The notes: generated by a model from the letters alone, not told the origin. Positions 1-6,811 are shown, numbered from the stretch's first letter. The stretch: 10,197 nt of DNA from Sphingobacteriaceae bacterium (GCA_947460275.1 CANHHZ010000061.1:1-10197), one strand, 5' to 3'. Translations and numbers: made by a program.

Positions 1-9
1 GTATAAGTT

Positions 10-1512
10 TTAATTGCTTATTGTTTTTAAGCCCTCCTTGGCTTCTTTTTCAATAGTGTTTTCGTATTCATGATCTTTCATGTTTAAAGCTATTGAATAA
101 CTCAGCTTTGCTTTGGTGGGGCTGTTTTTCCTTTCGTATATTTTTCCCATTTGTATGGCTGCCTTTGCGGCAAAATAATACTTTAAATTTTTCCCTAAAT
201 TGATAGCATTTTGGTAATTATTTAAGGCAATGTCTTCTTTTCCAAGCTCATCATTTATTCTTCCAAGGCGATAAAAGTATTCTGTTTTGTCTTTTAGGGT
301 AGCAAAGTCTTCGGCTTCGTTGTTGACCAACATGGTTAACGCTTTGTTATAATAACCACCATCAAAAAGCAATCTTGCTTTTAATAAAAAAAGGTTGGGT
401 TTGGGCGCATTGGCTTCGTTTAAAGCTTGTTCATCTCTAGATTGGTAAGTATACCCATTGCTTTTGGTTTTTGCCATCAACACTAAAAAATTTGGTTCTT
501 CATTTTTAAGCAGGGCAATCCACCCTAAATGTAAATAAGCATCTTTTATATAGTTTGAACCCATGTTTGTTTGTAAAAACTTATTAAAATAGGTTTCTGC
601 CACTTCAAGGTCGAGTTTGTTTAGTTTGGCAATGCCCATTAAATAATCTAAATAGGGGAAGGGCTGATAAATAGCGCCAGAAGGCTTATTGTTTAGTATA
701 TCGATCGTTTCATCGTTGTGAGCTGTTCGAGCAGAAACATAAGCCCGCAGATAGGTTTTCATTAGGCTGCTGTCTGCAATGCGATTGGTGTATTTTAAAG
801 TTTTTGTATAGGCTTGATTGCTGTGCGCTACATCAGATAACACATACGCGTAGTAAAAAACAGTTTCTTCGTAAAAAGGTTCAAAAGTAGATTTTGGAAG
901 GTTTTCTACGAGTTTTTCCAAAAGGTTTAACCCTGTTTGGATATTCCCTTTGATGCCAAAAGCAGCCAATGTCGATTTCAGAAAACCATCGGGTAGGGCG
1001 CCCATTACTGCATTGATAAGCCCAATGCCTTTACTATTGAGATGAAAGCCCGGAAACTTTTTGCTGTTTTCTTGGAGTTGGTTGTTGGCCCTATTAATTT
1101 CTCTTGCTGCGGTATAATATTCGCCATAGCGCCCCCTAATTAGGGCCCATTGTAGATTAATTTCGGCTTGTGCATATAAAAAATATGGTGAATTTTTATC
1201 GTCTTCGCTAATTTGCTCAAGCCTAATGTTCTTGTTTTTTTCTAAACGCTCAAACTCTATTTTACTTTGGTTGGTGAGTAAGTAAAAATAATCGATGTAG
1301 TTTTCTAAAAGCGGTACAATAGAATTGTTTGGATGCACTTTTCTCTCAATAGCAATTAGTTGTCGGGCAGTATTGAGTTTAAGTTCAAAAATGTTCTGAT
1401 AGGCCTTTAAACAGTTAGAGTTAAAATCGAAATTGCCAAAACTGTAAAAAGGAAGCGAAAATACAAAGAAGAGGAATATGTGTTTAAGAAAAAATAGAAT
1501 GCTTTTTTGCAT
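10..1512 (-). CDS. Exported tetratricopeptide-repeat protein, third gene of the ECF sigma operon
   Basis: This is a 500-residue protein of unknown exact function. Residues 1-26 form a hydrophobic signal peptide (Lys3, then a Phe/Leu-rich core ending near YSFG), so it should act in the periplasm or at the envelope. The rest is helical. Degenerate TPR-like helix pairs are visible near 286-316, 373-395, 410-440 and 447-478, the last two with the usual small residue / Tyr / Ala spacing (for example YRLGRINDELGKEDIALNNY). TPR arrays normally bind proteins; no catalytic motif is visible. The upstream gene ends 68 bases before this start on the same strand, with no terminator between them, so co-transcription with the sigma and anti-sigma genes is likely. 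A short palindrome, CCAAT-T-ATTGG (1523-1533), lies 11 bases before the start. The protein resembles a Bacteroidota TPR family sometimes labelled DUF3808-like, but I am not certain of that assignment. The gene is complete; its stop is 9 bases from the window edge. Confidence 0.8.
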   Translation of the reverse strand: MQKSILFFLKHIFLFFVFSLPFYSFGNFDFNSNCLKAYQNIFELKLNTARQLIAIERKVHPNNSIVPLLENYIDYFYLLTNQSKIEFERLEKNKNIRLEQISEDDKNSPYFLYAQAEINLQWALIRGRYGEYYTAAREINRANNQLQENSKKFPGFHLNSKGIGLINAVMGALPDGFLKSTLAAFGIKGNIQTGLNLLEKLVENLPKSTFEPFYEETVFYYAYVLSDVAHSNQAYTKTLKYTNRIADSSLMKTYLRAYVSARTAHNDETIDILNNKPSGAIYQPFPYLDYLMGIAKLNKLDLEVAETYFNKFLQTNMGSNYIKDAYLHLGWIALLKNEEPNFLVLMAKTKSNGYTYQSRDEQALNEANAPKPNLFLLKARLLFDGGYYNKALTMLVNNEAEDFATLKDKTEYFYRLGRINDELGKEDIALNNYQNAINLGKNLKYYFAAKAAIQMGKIYERKNSPTKAKLSYSIALNMKDHEYENTIEKEAKEGLKTISN

Positions 1513-1580
1513 AAGATAGCGGCCAATTATTGGTTTAAGGTAGTTATTTTATACTAACGAACCAAAAAGCACATTTGTTT

Positions 1581-2066
1581 TTATGTTTTTTTAAACGTTC
1601 CTTTTCTTAGTAAAGCATCTAAATAAATAAGCGCTAAAACTAGGTCTAAAAATAGGAATATTTTTAGCGATGTTGGATTGATATATTTGTGGATGGCGAA
1701 TGAAAAATTAAGTTTTGGCATCGAAAAATTTTTGTTTAAATTGCTTATAGCTATGGCATAGCCTAATATAAAAAGGATGGCACAAATAAATAAAGCTCCT
1801 ATACCATAAATTATTTTGTGATTGATTTTTGTTTGCATTGCTACCGGCTTAAGTTCCAAGTTAACCTTGTCCATTACGTTTCGGGTAAAAGACATAGATG
1901 GTTCTTCAAACTCAAGCTCGATAAGCTGTTGGCTTACCACAAGCAAGCTTTGATAAAGCAAATTGTATTCTTTATCACGAGCTATTTTAGTCTCAATTAT
2001 AGTTTTTTCGGCTAACGAGCAGTTACCGTCTATATAATTCAAAATCTCTTCTTCTATTGTGCTCAT
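1581..2066 (-). CDS. Membrane anti-sigma factor-like protein (cognate of the overlapping ECF sigma factor)
   Basis: This 161-residue protein has an acidic N-terminal cytoplasmic part of about 82 residues (starting EEEILNYIDGNCSLAEK). Two membrane helices follow, at about 85-108 and 134-153, and a short basic tail ends the protein. The N-terminal pattern, with Ile-Asp-Gly followed by a Glu/Lys-rich helix, is what one sees in Bacteroidota anti-sigma factors. It has no His-x3-Cys-x2-Cys zinc motif; Cys16 is the only cysteine in the cytoplasmic part. The ATG overlaps the sigma stop codon as ATGA (2063-2066), so the two proteins are translationally coupled, the usual arrangement for a sigma/anti-sigma pair. 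I infer that it holds the sigma factor inactive at the membrane until an envelope signal arrives. The family call rests mostly on context and topology. Confidence 0.72.
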   Translation of the reverse strand: MSTIEEEILNYIDGNCSLAEKTIIETKIARDKEYNLLYQSLLVVSQQLIELEFEEPSMSFTRNVMDKVNLELKPVAMQTKINHKIIYGIGALFICAILFILGYAIAISNLNKNFSMPKLNFSFAIHKYINPTSLKIFLFLDLVLALIYLDALLRKGTFKKT

Positions 2067-2644
2067 ATCAGTTCGTTTACTTCGTCTTTCAACAAATATT
2101 TTAATTTATCTTTTAGCCTAAGCCTGGCTCTAAATAGTTTCACTTTTACTGTTTTCGCCTCCATGTTTAATGCTTGCGCAATTTCCTCCAAGCTTTGTTC
2201 TCCTTTATAAAACAAGGTAATAATGGCGGCATCATCTGGTAAAAGCAGCGTAATTGCGTGATTTAAATAAACGTAGGCAGATTTTTTTTCAATCAAATTG
2301 GCATCAAAATTTGTTCCGCTATTCGCAATTTGCAAAACGTTTTCATCGTCGTTTATTGATTGTGTAGTTAATTTTTTTTTGCGCAAAAAAGTCATTGCGC
2401 TAGTGTACGTGATGGAGTATAACCAGGTAGAAAACTTCGCTTTTTGCTTAAATGTTCCTAATGCCCGATAAGCTTTAACAAAACAATCTTGTGCAATTTC
2501 TTCAGCATCTTCCCTGTTTTTTGCAAAGCGCATGGCTAAAGTAAACACAAAGGGTTGATGACGCTTTACCAACACTTCGTATTGCGAGGTTTGACCCACA
2601 AGAACTGCGTTTATTAAAGCTAAATCTGTTTCGTTTTGATGCAT
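2063..2644 (-). CDS. ECF-type RNA polymerase sigma factor (sigma-70 family)
   Basis: This is a 193-residue two-domain sigma factor of typical ECF size. Region 2 spans about 22-92 and carries the classic NREDAEEIAQDCFVKAYRAL stretch (43-62) and KFSTWLYSITY (70-80), followed by a basic RKKKL run. Region 4 spans about 128-182 and has the helix-turn-helix SLEEIAQALNMEAKTVKVKL (151-170) followed by FRARLRLK. Regions 1.1 and 3 are absent, as in ECF factors. The protein directs RNA polymerase to a small set of promoters, probably in response to an envelope signal sensed through the downstream anti-sigma protein. The start is the only reasonable Met: the MHQNETDLALINAVL opening is typical, and the next Met is residue 38. 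The promoter just upstream resembles an ECF promoter, which suggests autoregulation, and it sits so close that the mRNA would have almost no leader. Confidence 0.93.
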   Translation of the reverse strand: MHQNETDLALINAVLVGQTSQYEVLVKRHQPFVFTLAMRFAKNREDAEEIAQDCFVKAYRALGTFKQKAKFSTWLYSITYTSAMTFLRKKKLTTQSINDDENVLQIANSGTNFDANLIEKKSAYVYLNHAITLLLPDDAAIITLFYKGEQSLEEIAQALNMEAKTVKVKLFRARLRLKDKLKYLLKDEVNELI

Positions 2645-2655
2645 ACCATGTTTTA

Positions 2656-2682
2656 GACGACGGGTATTGAGGTGGGGTTACA
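2656..2682 (-). promoter_or_regulatory. Predicted ECF sigma promoter driving the sigma operon (autoregulation)
   Basis: On the minus strand the sequence reads TGTAAC (2682-2677), 17 bases, then CGTC (2659-2656) followed by TAAAA. An AAC-containing -35 with a CGTC-like -10 is the known layout of ECF promoters; B. subtilis SigX sites, TGTAAC-N17-CGAC, are nearly the same. The -35 lies inside an 11-base motif, TTGGTGTAACC, repeated exactly in the opposite orientation at 2738-2748. The predicted transcript would begin about 4-6 bases before the sigma start codon. This is a prediction from motif and spacing only. Confidence 0.62.
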
Positions 2683-2741
2683 CCAATTTACAAATAAACC
2701 TTGGCGAAACTTATAAGCTAATTAAAAATTTAGGAGTTTGG

Positions 2742-2768
2742 TGTAACCTATTTTTTTTGCCTGTAGTC
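2742..2768 (+). promoter_or_regulatory. Predicted ECF sigma promoter driving the DUF6249 gene
   Basis: TGTAAC (2742-2747) is followed by exactly 17 bases and then AGTC (2765-2768) and AAAG. The -35 motif TTGGTGTAACC (2738-2748) is identical over 11 bases to the one facing the sigma operon, and the spacing to the -10 is the same. The -10 differs only by A for C at its first base. The predicted transcript start near 2775 gives a leader of about 50 bases. A small palindrome, AGAAC-CTA-GTTCT (2778-2790), lies just downstream and could be an operator or chance. Confidence 0.55.
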
Positions 2769-2826
2769 AAAGTATTCAGAACCTAGTTCTAAGTACAATA
2801 AATGTTAACGATTAAAAAATAAAAAC

Positions 2827-3183
2827 ATGGAAGAAGTTTTAGTACCCATTACCTTATTCATTAGCACATTTGCAATGATTTTCGGAATTAGATATTTCTC
2901 TAACAAAGAGAAAATGGCGATGATAGAAAGAGGGATAGACCCTGGTATAAAGAAAGTAACGCCTAAGCCTTTTATAAGCCTAAAATTTGGACTGTTACTT
3001 GTAGGGGTTGGTTTGGGTCTTTTGGTAGCTTTGTTTACCGTTAGAGGGCTTTTTAGCAATGAAATGACCCACGGTGAAGAAGGTCAAGCGGTAGCGGTTT
3101 ATTTTGGTTGTATTGGGATTTTTGGCGGATTGGGATTAATTCTGTCTTATTTCGTAGAGAAAAAATGGTTGGATAAGCATTAA
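2827..3183 (+). CDS. DUF6249-type small membrane protein, predicted target of the divergent ECF sigma factor
   Basis: This 118-residue protein has three predicted membrane helices, at about 3-22, 53-73 and 88-109. A conserved-looking cytoplasmic loop, NKEKMAMIERGIDPG (26-40), joins the first two. That loop, with the Met-Ile-Glu-Arg-Gly core, is typical of the DUF6249 membrane proteins often found beside ECF sigma genes in Bacteroidota. No enzymatic motif is visible. A Glu/His-rich short loop (78-87) precedes helix 3. The gene is transcribed away from the sigma operon, with a matching ECF-type promoter upstream. I infer a membrane or envelope role under control of that sigma factor, perhaps feedback or stress adaptation. 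The start codon is preceded by an A-rich stretch with no Shine-Dalgarno, as is usual in this phylum. The molecular function is unknown. Confidence 0.8.
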   Translation: MEEVLVPITLFISTFAMIFGIRYFSNKEKMAMIERGIDPGIKKVTPKPFISLKFGLLLVGVGLGLLVALFTVRGLFSNEMTHGEEGQAVAVYFGCIGIFGGLGLILSYFVEKKWLDKH

Positions 3184-3193
3184 AATAAGATAT

Positions 3194-3230
3194 AACTAAC
3201 CCTAAAACATATCTTGTTTTAGGGTTAGTT
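3194..3230. terminator. Bidirectional hairpin terminator between convergent genes
   Basis: A perfect 16-bp inverted repeat (3194-3209 and 3215-3230) has a 5-base loop (TATCT). It lies 10 bases after the DUF6249 stop and 10 bases before the stop of the convergent DUF2911 gene. The arms begin AACTAACC and end in AAAACA/TGTTTT. Flanking T-runs are poor, so termination efficiency is uncertain, but the stem length and its placement between two stop codons make it the natural shared terminator. Confidence 0.78.
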
Positions 3231-3240
3231 TAATTATGCA

Positions 3241-3816
3241 TTATTTTTTTGTAAAGTAAATGGGTAACGCAACTTGTGTAGTATCCCATGCTATAATTAA
3301 CGTTGCTCCATCAGGCATGTCAGTAAAAGTCATCGAAAAAATTTCGATTGGTTTCTCTAAAGTTACTTTAGGAACCTCTACTCTTACCACATCTTTCTCT
3401 TCATTGTAGCTAAAAACACCCCATCTATCTGTTTGTTTATTTACAATAATGGTCCATTTGTCTTTACTTGGAATAGCAAACAAGCTATATTTTCCTGGTT
3501 TTATTTTTTTATTTCCAATAGTTACAGTTTCCCAAAAATTAATTTCAGTGGTTTCGTTTGCTCCTAGCCTCCAAACTTTGTCAAACTGCTCTAAAACGCC
3601 GAAAATTTCTCTTCCCTTTTTTGAGGGGCGAGAATAGAGCACTTTGATGATTGGCATATCGGCATTGTCTTTTTTTACTTTGGCAGCATTTACCGGATAA
3701 TACAAGACGTCCATCGGACTGGTATCTAACGCCGTAAATTTTATGCCGCCTTCACTTTGGGCATTAGCGATGAGGCTAAAAAACGCCAAAATAAGACATA
3801 AGCTTAATTTTCTCAT
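3241..3816 (-). CDS. DUF2911 domain exported protein
   Basis: This 191-residue protein has a standard signal peptide, with Arg2-Lys3, a Leu/Phe core and probable cleavage after ANA at residue 19. Cys7 lies inside the hydrophobic core and does not form a lipobox. The remainder is one DUF2911 domain. Its recognisable blocks are YSRPSKKGREIFG (61-73), VWRLGANE (81-88), KPGKYSLFAIP (106-116) and WTIIVNK (121-127), with WDTTQVALP near the C-terminus. The family is widespread in Bacteroidota; its biochemical function is not established to my knowledge. The gene lies 18 bases downstream of the small membrane protein gene on the same strand, so the two are probably co-transcribed from the promoter at 4035-4042. 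A shared terminator follows its stop. Family assignment is firm; function is unknown. Confidence 0.88.
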   Translation of the reverse strand: MRKLSLCLILAFFSLIANAQSEGGIKFTALDTSPMDVLYYPVNAAKVKKDNADMPIIKVLYSRPSKKGREIFGVLEQFDKVWRLGANETTEINFWETVTIGNKKIKPGKYSLFAIPSKDKWTIIVNKQTDRWGVFSYNEEKDVVRVEVPKVTLEKPIEIFSMTFTDMPDGATLIIAWDTTQVALPIYFTKK

Positions 3817-3834
3817 ATCAACAATAGGTTTAAA

Positions 3835-4017
3835 TTAGTAATGACGTCCTTTTACAACGTTCTTTAAAAACAAAGCAGCTAAAATTACACCAACAATAGC
3901 TCCTAAAAGAATGTAACCAAAGTTAGTAGTAACGGCTAATACTGCTAATATTCCTGTAACCATCCCTAAAACGTACCAAACCCATTCAAAATTGTTTTTA
4001 TTTTCTTGTGTGCTCAT
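3835..4017 (-). CDS. Small two-helix membrane protein
   Basis: This 60-residue protein has a polar N-terminus (STQENKNN), two hydrophobic helices at about 13-30 and 33-52 joined by a tight turn near TTNFG, and a basic tail (KNVVKGRHY). The topology is a helical hairpin with no catalytic motif. I do not recognise a family. Coding status is supported by the clean hydrophobic pattern, a near-consensus Bacteroidota -7 element at the right distance upstream, and its position 18 bases before the DUF2911 gene. That spacing suggests a two-gene operon pairing a membrane hairpin with an exported protein. Confidence 0.75.
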   Translation of the reverse strand: MSTQENKNNFEWVWYVLGMVTGILAVLAVTTNFGYILLGAIVGVILAALFLKNVVKGRHY

Positions 4018-4034
4018 TTTTTAAATATTTATGC

Positions 4035-4042
4035 CAAAGGTA
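4035..4042 (-). promoter_or_regulatory. Bacteroidota -7 promoter element for the small membrane protein / DUF2911 pair
   Basis: The minus strand reads TACCTTTG, an exact match to the TAnnTTTG consensus of the primary sigma factor in Bacteroidota. It would place the transcript start about 10-12 bases before the ATG at 4017. The region 17-23 bases further upstream is T-rich but lacks a clear TTTG -33 element. Confidence 0.5.
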
Positions 4043-4201
4043 AATATTTATTTAAAAAAAATGGGGTTTTACAGGTTAACAAAACTATTTTTTGTGAAAC
4101 CCTTAAATGCGCTATCATTTTATTGTAAAAGCATTGGTGTTAAACCAAAATTAATTGTAGTTAATAATACTATCCAAACAGTACATTAAAACTGGGTGAA
4201 A

Positions 4202-6718
4202 CTAAGGTTTTAATAACCGCTTAACGGTAACCAGCTCATAACCAGACTGCTTAAGGTGCTCGATTATATTTGGTAAAGCATGGTACATCTTATCTGTGCG
4301 TTTGGGGTCTACACCAATATGAAAAAGGAGAATAAAGCCGTTTAGGCCTGTTAGGGAGCTTTTCTCGTAATCGAGAATAGATTGATAGATTTGGGCGGTA
4401 CTTTTATAAGATTTACCCATCTCTGGATACGTATAATCGGCATTGGCGTTTGTGCCCGGCGAAAAGTTAATGAGGGTAAGCCCCATGTTTTGAGTCCAGT
4501 TTGCAATGGTTTCATTGTACCATTCGTAAGGAGGTAAAAAATATGTTGCATCAGTTTTTGTGATACCAAAGGCTTTCATTGCGTTGTAATTTTCTTTCAA
4601 ATCTAGGGTAAACTGATTTTTGGTAACCAAAAGGCTGTCTCTTTTAATCCAATCGTTGTACAATAAATGTTGATTAGAATGTGCGCCTAAATAATTTTTG
4701 TTGTTTTTTAACGTGCGTATTAAGGTCTTGAATTTTGGGTTTCTATAAAACCTTCCAGTAAAAAAGAAAGAACCCGGCACATTTTGTTCGCTTAGTGTTT
4801 TGTTTATGCTTAAACCCCCATCGGCAAACTCGTCTCCGGTAAACACCAACGCAACTTTTTTTGTTGTCGTGTTTCCTCTAATAATGGCTCCCTTATAAGT
4901 TTGTGTTGGCGCAATTGCTGCGGGTGCTTTACTATCAAATGCTGCTAAAAGGTAAATTAAAGAAGCTGTACCGTCCATCGTAGGTTCGTTGGTACTGTAA
5001 TCTCCATAATCGTCATGATAAACCACTAAATCGCTTTGAAAATTTGCATACTCATCGTCATTTGCCAATTGTATTCCTATTAAATTTTTATAGATGCTTG
5101 AATATACCGGACCATCAACTAATCCACCGTCTATACTAAAATTTTTAAGGTGTGTAAATGCCGAATGTGGGTCTTGGGGTGTGTCTGCCCAGTTGGGTAA
5201 TCCGAAAACCATACTTGTCCCCCATGGGTTGCAACCAAAAAGCCAATCAAAATTAGCTTGTTCTAATTCGGAAAAAGTAGTGTCGCCACTTAACTCTTTG
5301 TACCACAGGCATTGTTGGGTAAACGCAACGGTTAAATTGTTGCTACACCAAATAAAAGGAACACCCCTATAAAAAGCGTTATTTTTAGCCCTGTTCCAAA
5401 CCTGTATAATACCTTGCTTGTAATAATTAATCAACTGCGTTTTGGCCGATCCAGTTGTTTGTTTTGCCAGTTCGTAATGGCCAACATTTACAAAAGGATA
5501 ATATTGGTAATGGTTGGCGGTGTCTTTGGTTATCCAAGGCGTAATAGACTCTTGTTGGGCGTAACTTAGTGCGGTGGTTAAATTGGCCTTCTTTCCTGTG
5601 GCTATAGTTGCATAGGCTAACTCCATATCGTCTACCCAATTGTCTTCGGCATAAATATAAGGAGACCTTACCGATACGGTTTGGGTAACCCCTTTTTTTA
5701 TATTGGCGTAGGCCAATGCACTTTTGGCTTTTGCTGAAAGAAGGTTGGCGTAGGTTTTATCTGACAAAGCAAATATTTTAGCGCCTAAAGCAAAAGCACT
5801 TGTAAGCTTAGCTGCTGTAGAGCTTGTGCCGGTTGTGTTGTTCATAAATTTTCCACGTTGTTGTGGTTCGCCATTTATAAAATATAGCGGTCGCTCAAAT
5901 CCTTTTCCATATTGATTGTCTTCTTTTGGCATGCGCATGCTGATGTGGTCGCGGTCATCAGCCAGTTGGTTAAACATTATATTTTCTCTTGGATGCATTT
6001 TTAGCAGCCACTGTAAGCCCCATTTTGCTTCGTCTAAAACATCAGCCACTCCGTTTTTGCCAGCTAGTCCGTTGGCTTTATTTTCATCTTTAAAGGCATT
6101 TGGAAAGTCTCTGTAAGCCATTAACAAGTTGTAAGTTGCATTTGCCGATGTAGTAGCATATTGCAAATAGTCGCTAGCATCATGCCATCCTCCCGAAGCA
6201 TCGAAGTGTGTGCTGTCTTTAATACCGGCTTTTTCGCCATATAAAACAAAACCATCGTGGGTGTGGCAACTGTCTTTTAAAAAAGGATTAAATCCGCTTC
6301 GTTGTTGGCGCAGGTACCGCAGTGTAAAATCGGCAGTGTGTTGATATACGTTTTCATTGATGATAATTGTTGGAGAAACAACGTTTTCAATGCGAATTAG
6401 GTATTTCCCTGGGGTTTGAAAACCCGAAAAGTTTAATCGAGCGGTAGCCAAAAAAGGCCCATAAGCGCCAAAAGGCTCAATATTTGACGATGTATAAACA
6501 ACTTTCTGGCTGGCTTCGTCTATCAGTTCAAATTTTTGAGGCATATAGTTTTTCTGGCTCGCCCATATGGCCACTTTGCTAGATGTGGGCTTGTATCCCA
6601 ATAAATTTATTCTTACCCAGCTGTCAGAAGAGGTAACGGAAGGGTGTGGCAAATAAAAAGAGGATAAAGAAGCAACGGCTGTAAATAAGCCAACGGCGAA
6701 AGCTAAAAATTTGCTCAT
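4202..6718 (-). CDS. Secreted GH9 glycosidase fused to a C-terminal NodB-like polysaccharide deacetylase domain
   Basis: The protein has 838 residues from the start MSKFLAFAVG, which opens directly into a signal peptide (1 to about 22). An in-frame ATG further upstream (6811) is rejected because it would bury the signal peptide and translate a hairpin. An Ig-like CelD_N domain covers about 33-120 (WVRINLLGYKP). The GH9 (alpha/alpha)6 catalytic domain covers about 125-595: GGWHDASDY (176-184) supplies the two Asp residues (180, 183), NPWGTSMVFGLP and DPHSAF supply the substrate-site His518, and DYGDYSTNEP carries the catalytic acid Glu578. A NodB-like domain covers about 615-838, with HSNQH (680-684) as metal ligands, a probable Asp629 in FTGDEF, LPPYEW (728-733), and His800 in LLFH. 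The protein probably cleaves a beta-linked glucan or aminoglycan and removes acyl groups from it. No SusC/D genes, dockerin or type IX sorting tail are seen. The natural substrate cannot be read from sequence. Confidence 0.9.
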   Translation of the reverse strand: MSKFLAFAVGLFTAVASLSSFYLPHPSVTSSDSWVRINLLGYKPTSSKVAIWASQKNYMPQKFELIDEASQKVVYTSSNIEPFGAYGPFLATARLNFSGFQTPGKYLIRIENVVSPTIIINENVYQHTADFTLRYLRQQRSGFNPFLKDSCHTHDGFVLYGEKAGIKDSTHFDASGGWHDASDYLQYATTSANATYNLLMAYRDFPNAFKDENKANGLAGKNGVADVLDEAKWGLQWLLKMHPRENIMFNQLADDRDHISMRMPKEDNQYGKGFERPLYFINGEPQQRGKFMNNTTGTSSTAAKLTSAFALGAKIFALSDKTYANLLSAKAKSALAYANIKKGVTQTVSVRSPYIYAEDNWVDDMELAYATIATGKKANLTTALSYAQQESITPWITKDTANHYQYYPFVNVGHYELAKQTTGSAKTQLINYYKQGIIQVWNRAKNNAFYRGVPFIWCSNNLTVAFTQQCLWYKELSGDTTFSELEQANFDWLFGCNPWGTSMVFGLPNWADTPQDPHSAFTHLKNFSIDGGLVDGPVYSSIYKNLIGIQLANDDEYANFQSDLVVYHDDYGDYSTNEPTMDGTASLIYLLAAFDSKAPAAIAPTQTYKGAIIRGNTTTKKVALVFTGDEFADGGLSINKTLSEQNVPGSFFFTGRFYRNPKFKTLIRTLKNNKNYLGAHSNQHLLYNDWIKRDSLLVTKNQFTLDLKENYNAMKAFGITKTDATYFLPPYEWYNETIANWTQNMGLTLINFSPGTNANADYTYPEMGKSYKSTAQIYQSILDYEKSSLTGLNGFILLFHIGVDPKRTDKMYHALPNIIEHLKQSGYELVTVKRLLKP

Positions 6719-6772
6719 ATTACAAGGTTTGATATGACTAAATATGCTTAATGTTTTGTGCAGTTCAAAAAC

Positions 6773-6805
6773 AAAACAGTCCCGACGATAAGCCGGGACT
6801 GTTTT
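6773..6805 (-). promoter_or_regulatory. Terminator-like hairpin in the leader of the GH9-deacetylase gene
   Basis: A perfect 12-bp stem (6773-6784 with 6794-6805) encloses a 9-base loop. On the minus strand it is followed by TTTTGTTTTT, the form of an intrinsic terminator. It lies about 55 bases upstream of the GH9-deacetylase start, and no minus-strand gene lies upstream for it to terminate. A possible promoter (TTTG at 6843-6840, 21 bases, TAATTTTT at 6818-6811, one mismatch to consensus) would start the transcript at the foot of the stem. The hairpin may therefore be a 5' stabilising structure, an attenuator, or the end of an unrecognised small transcript. Confidence 0.55.
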
Positions 6806-6811
6806 TCCCAA

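Noticed and set aside
1581..2066. Zinc-binding anti-sigma (ZAS) domain
   Set aside because: The His-x3-Cys-x2-Cys signature is missing; only Cys16 is present in the cytoplasmic part. The anti-sigma call rests on overlap with the sigma gene and on topology.
2676..2748. The 11-base inverted repeat as an RNA hairpin or terminator
   Set aside because: The arms are separated by 51 bases, there is no T-run, and each arm is followed at the same distance by a -10-like element. Divergent promoters explain it better.
3920..3960. Two further TGTAAC hexamers (near 3924 and 3955, plus strand)
   Set aside because: Both lie inside the small membrane protein gene, antisense to it, and neither has CGTC or a close variant 17 bases downstream.
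4134..4148. TTGGTGTTAAACCAA, resembling the ECF -35 motif
   Set aside because: It has TGTTAAAC rather than TGTAAC, no CGTC-like -10 at the right distance and no gene start downstream on that strand. It is at most a weak 5-bp hairpin.
6719..6811. In-frame upstream ATG (6811) extending the GH9-deacetylase protein by 31 residues
   Set aside because: The extension would bury a clear signal peptide and would translate a 12-bp terminator-like hairpin. The ATG at 6718 gives a normal exported protein.
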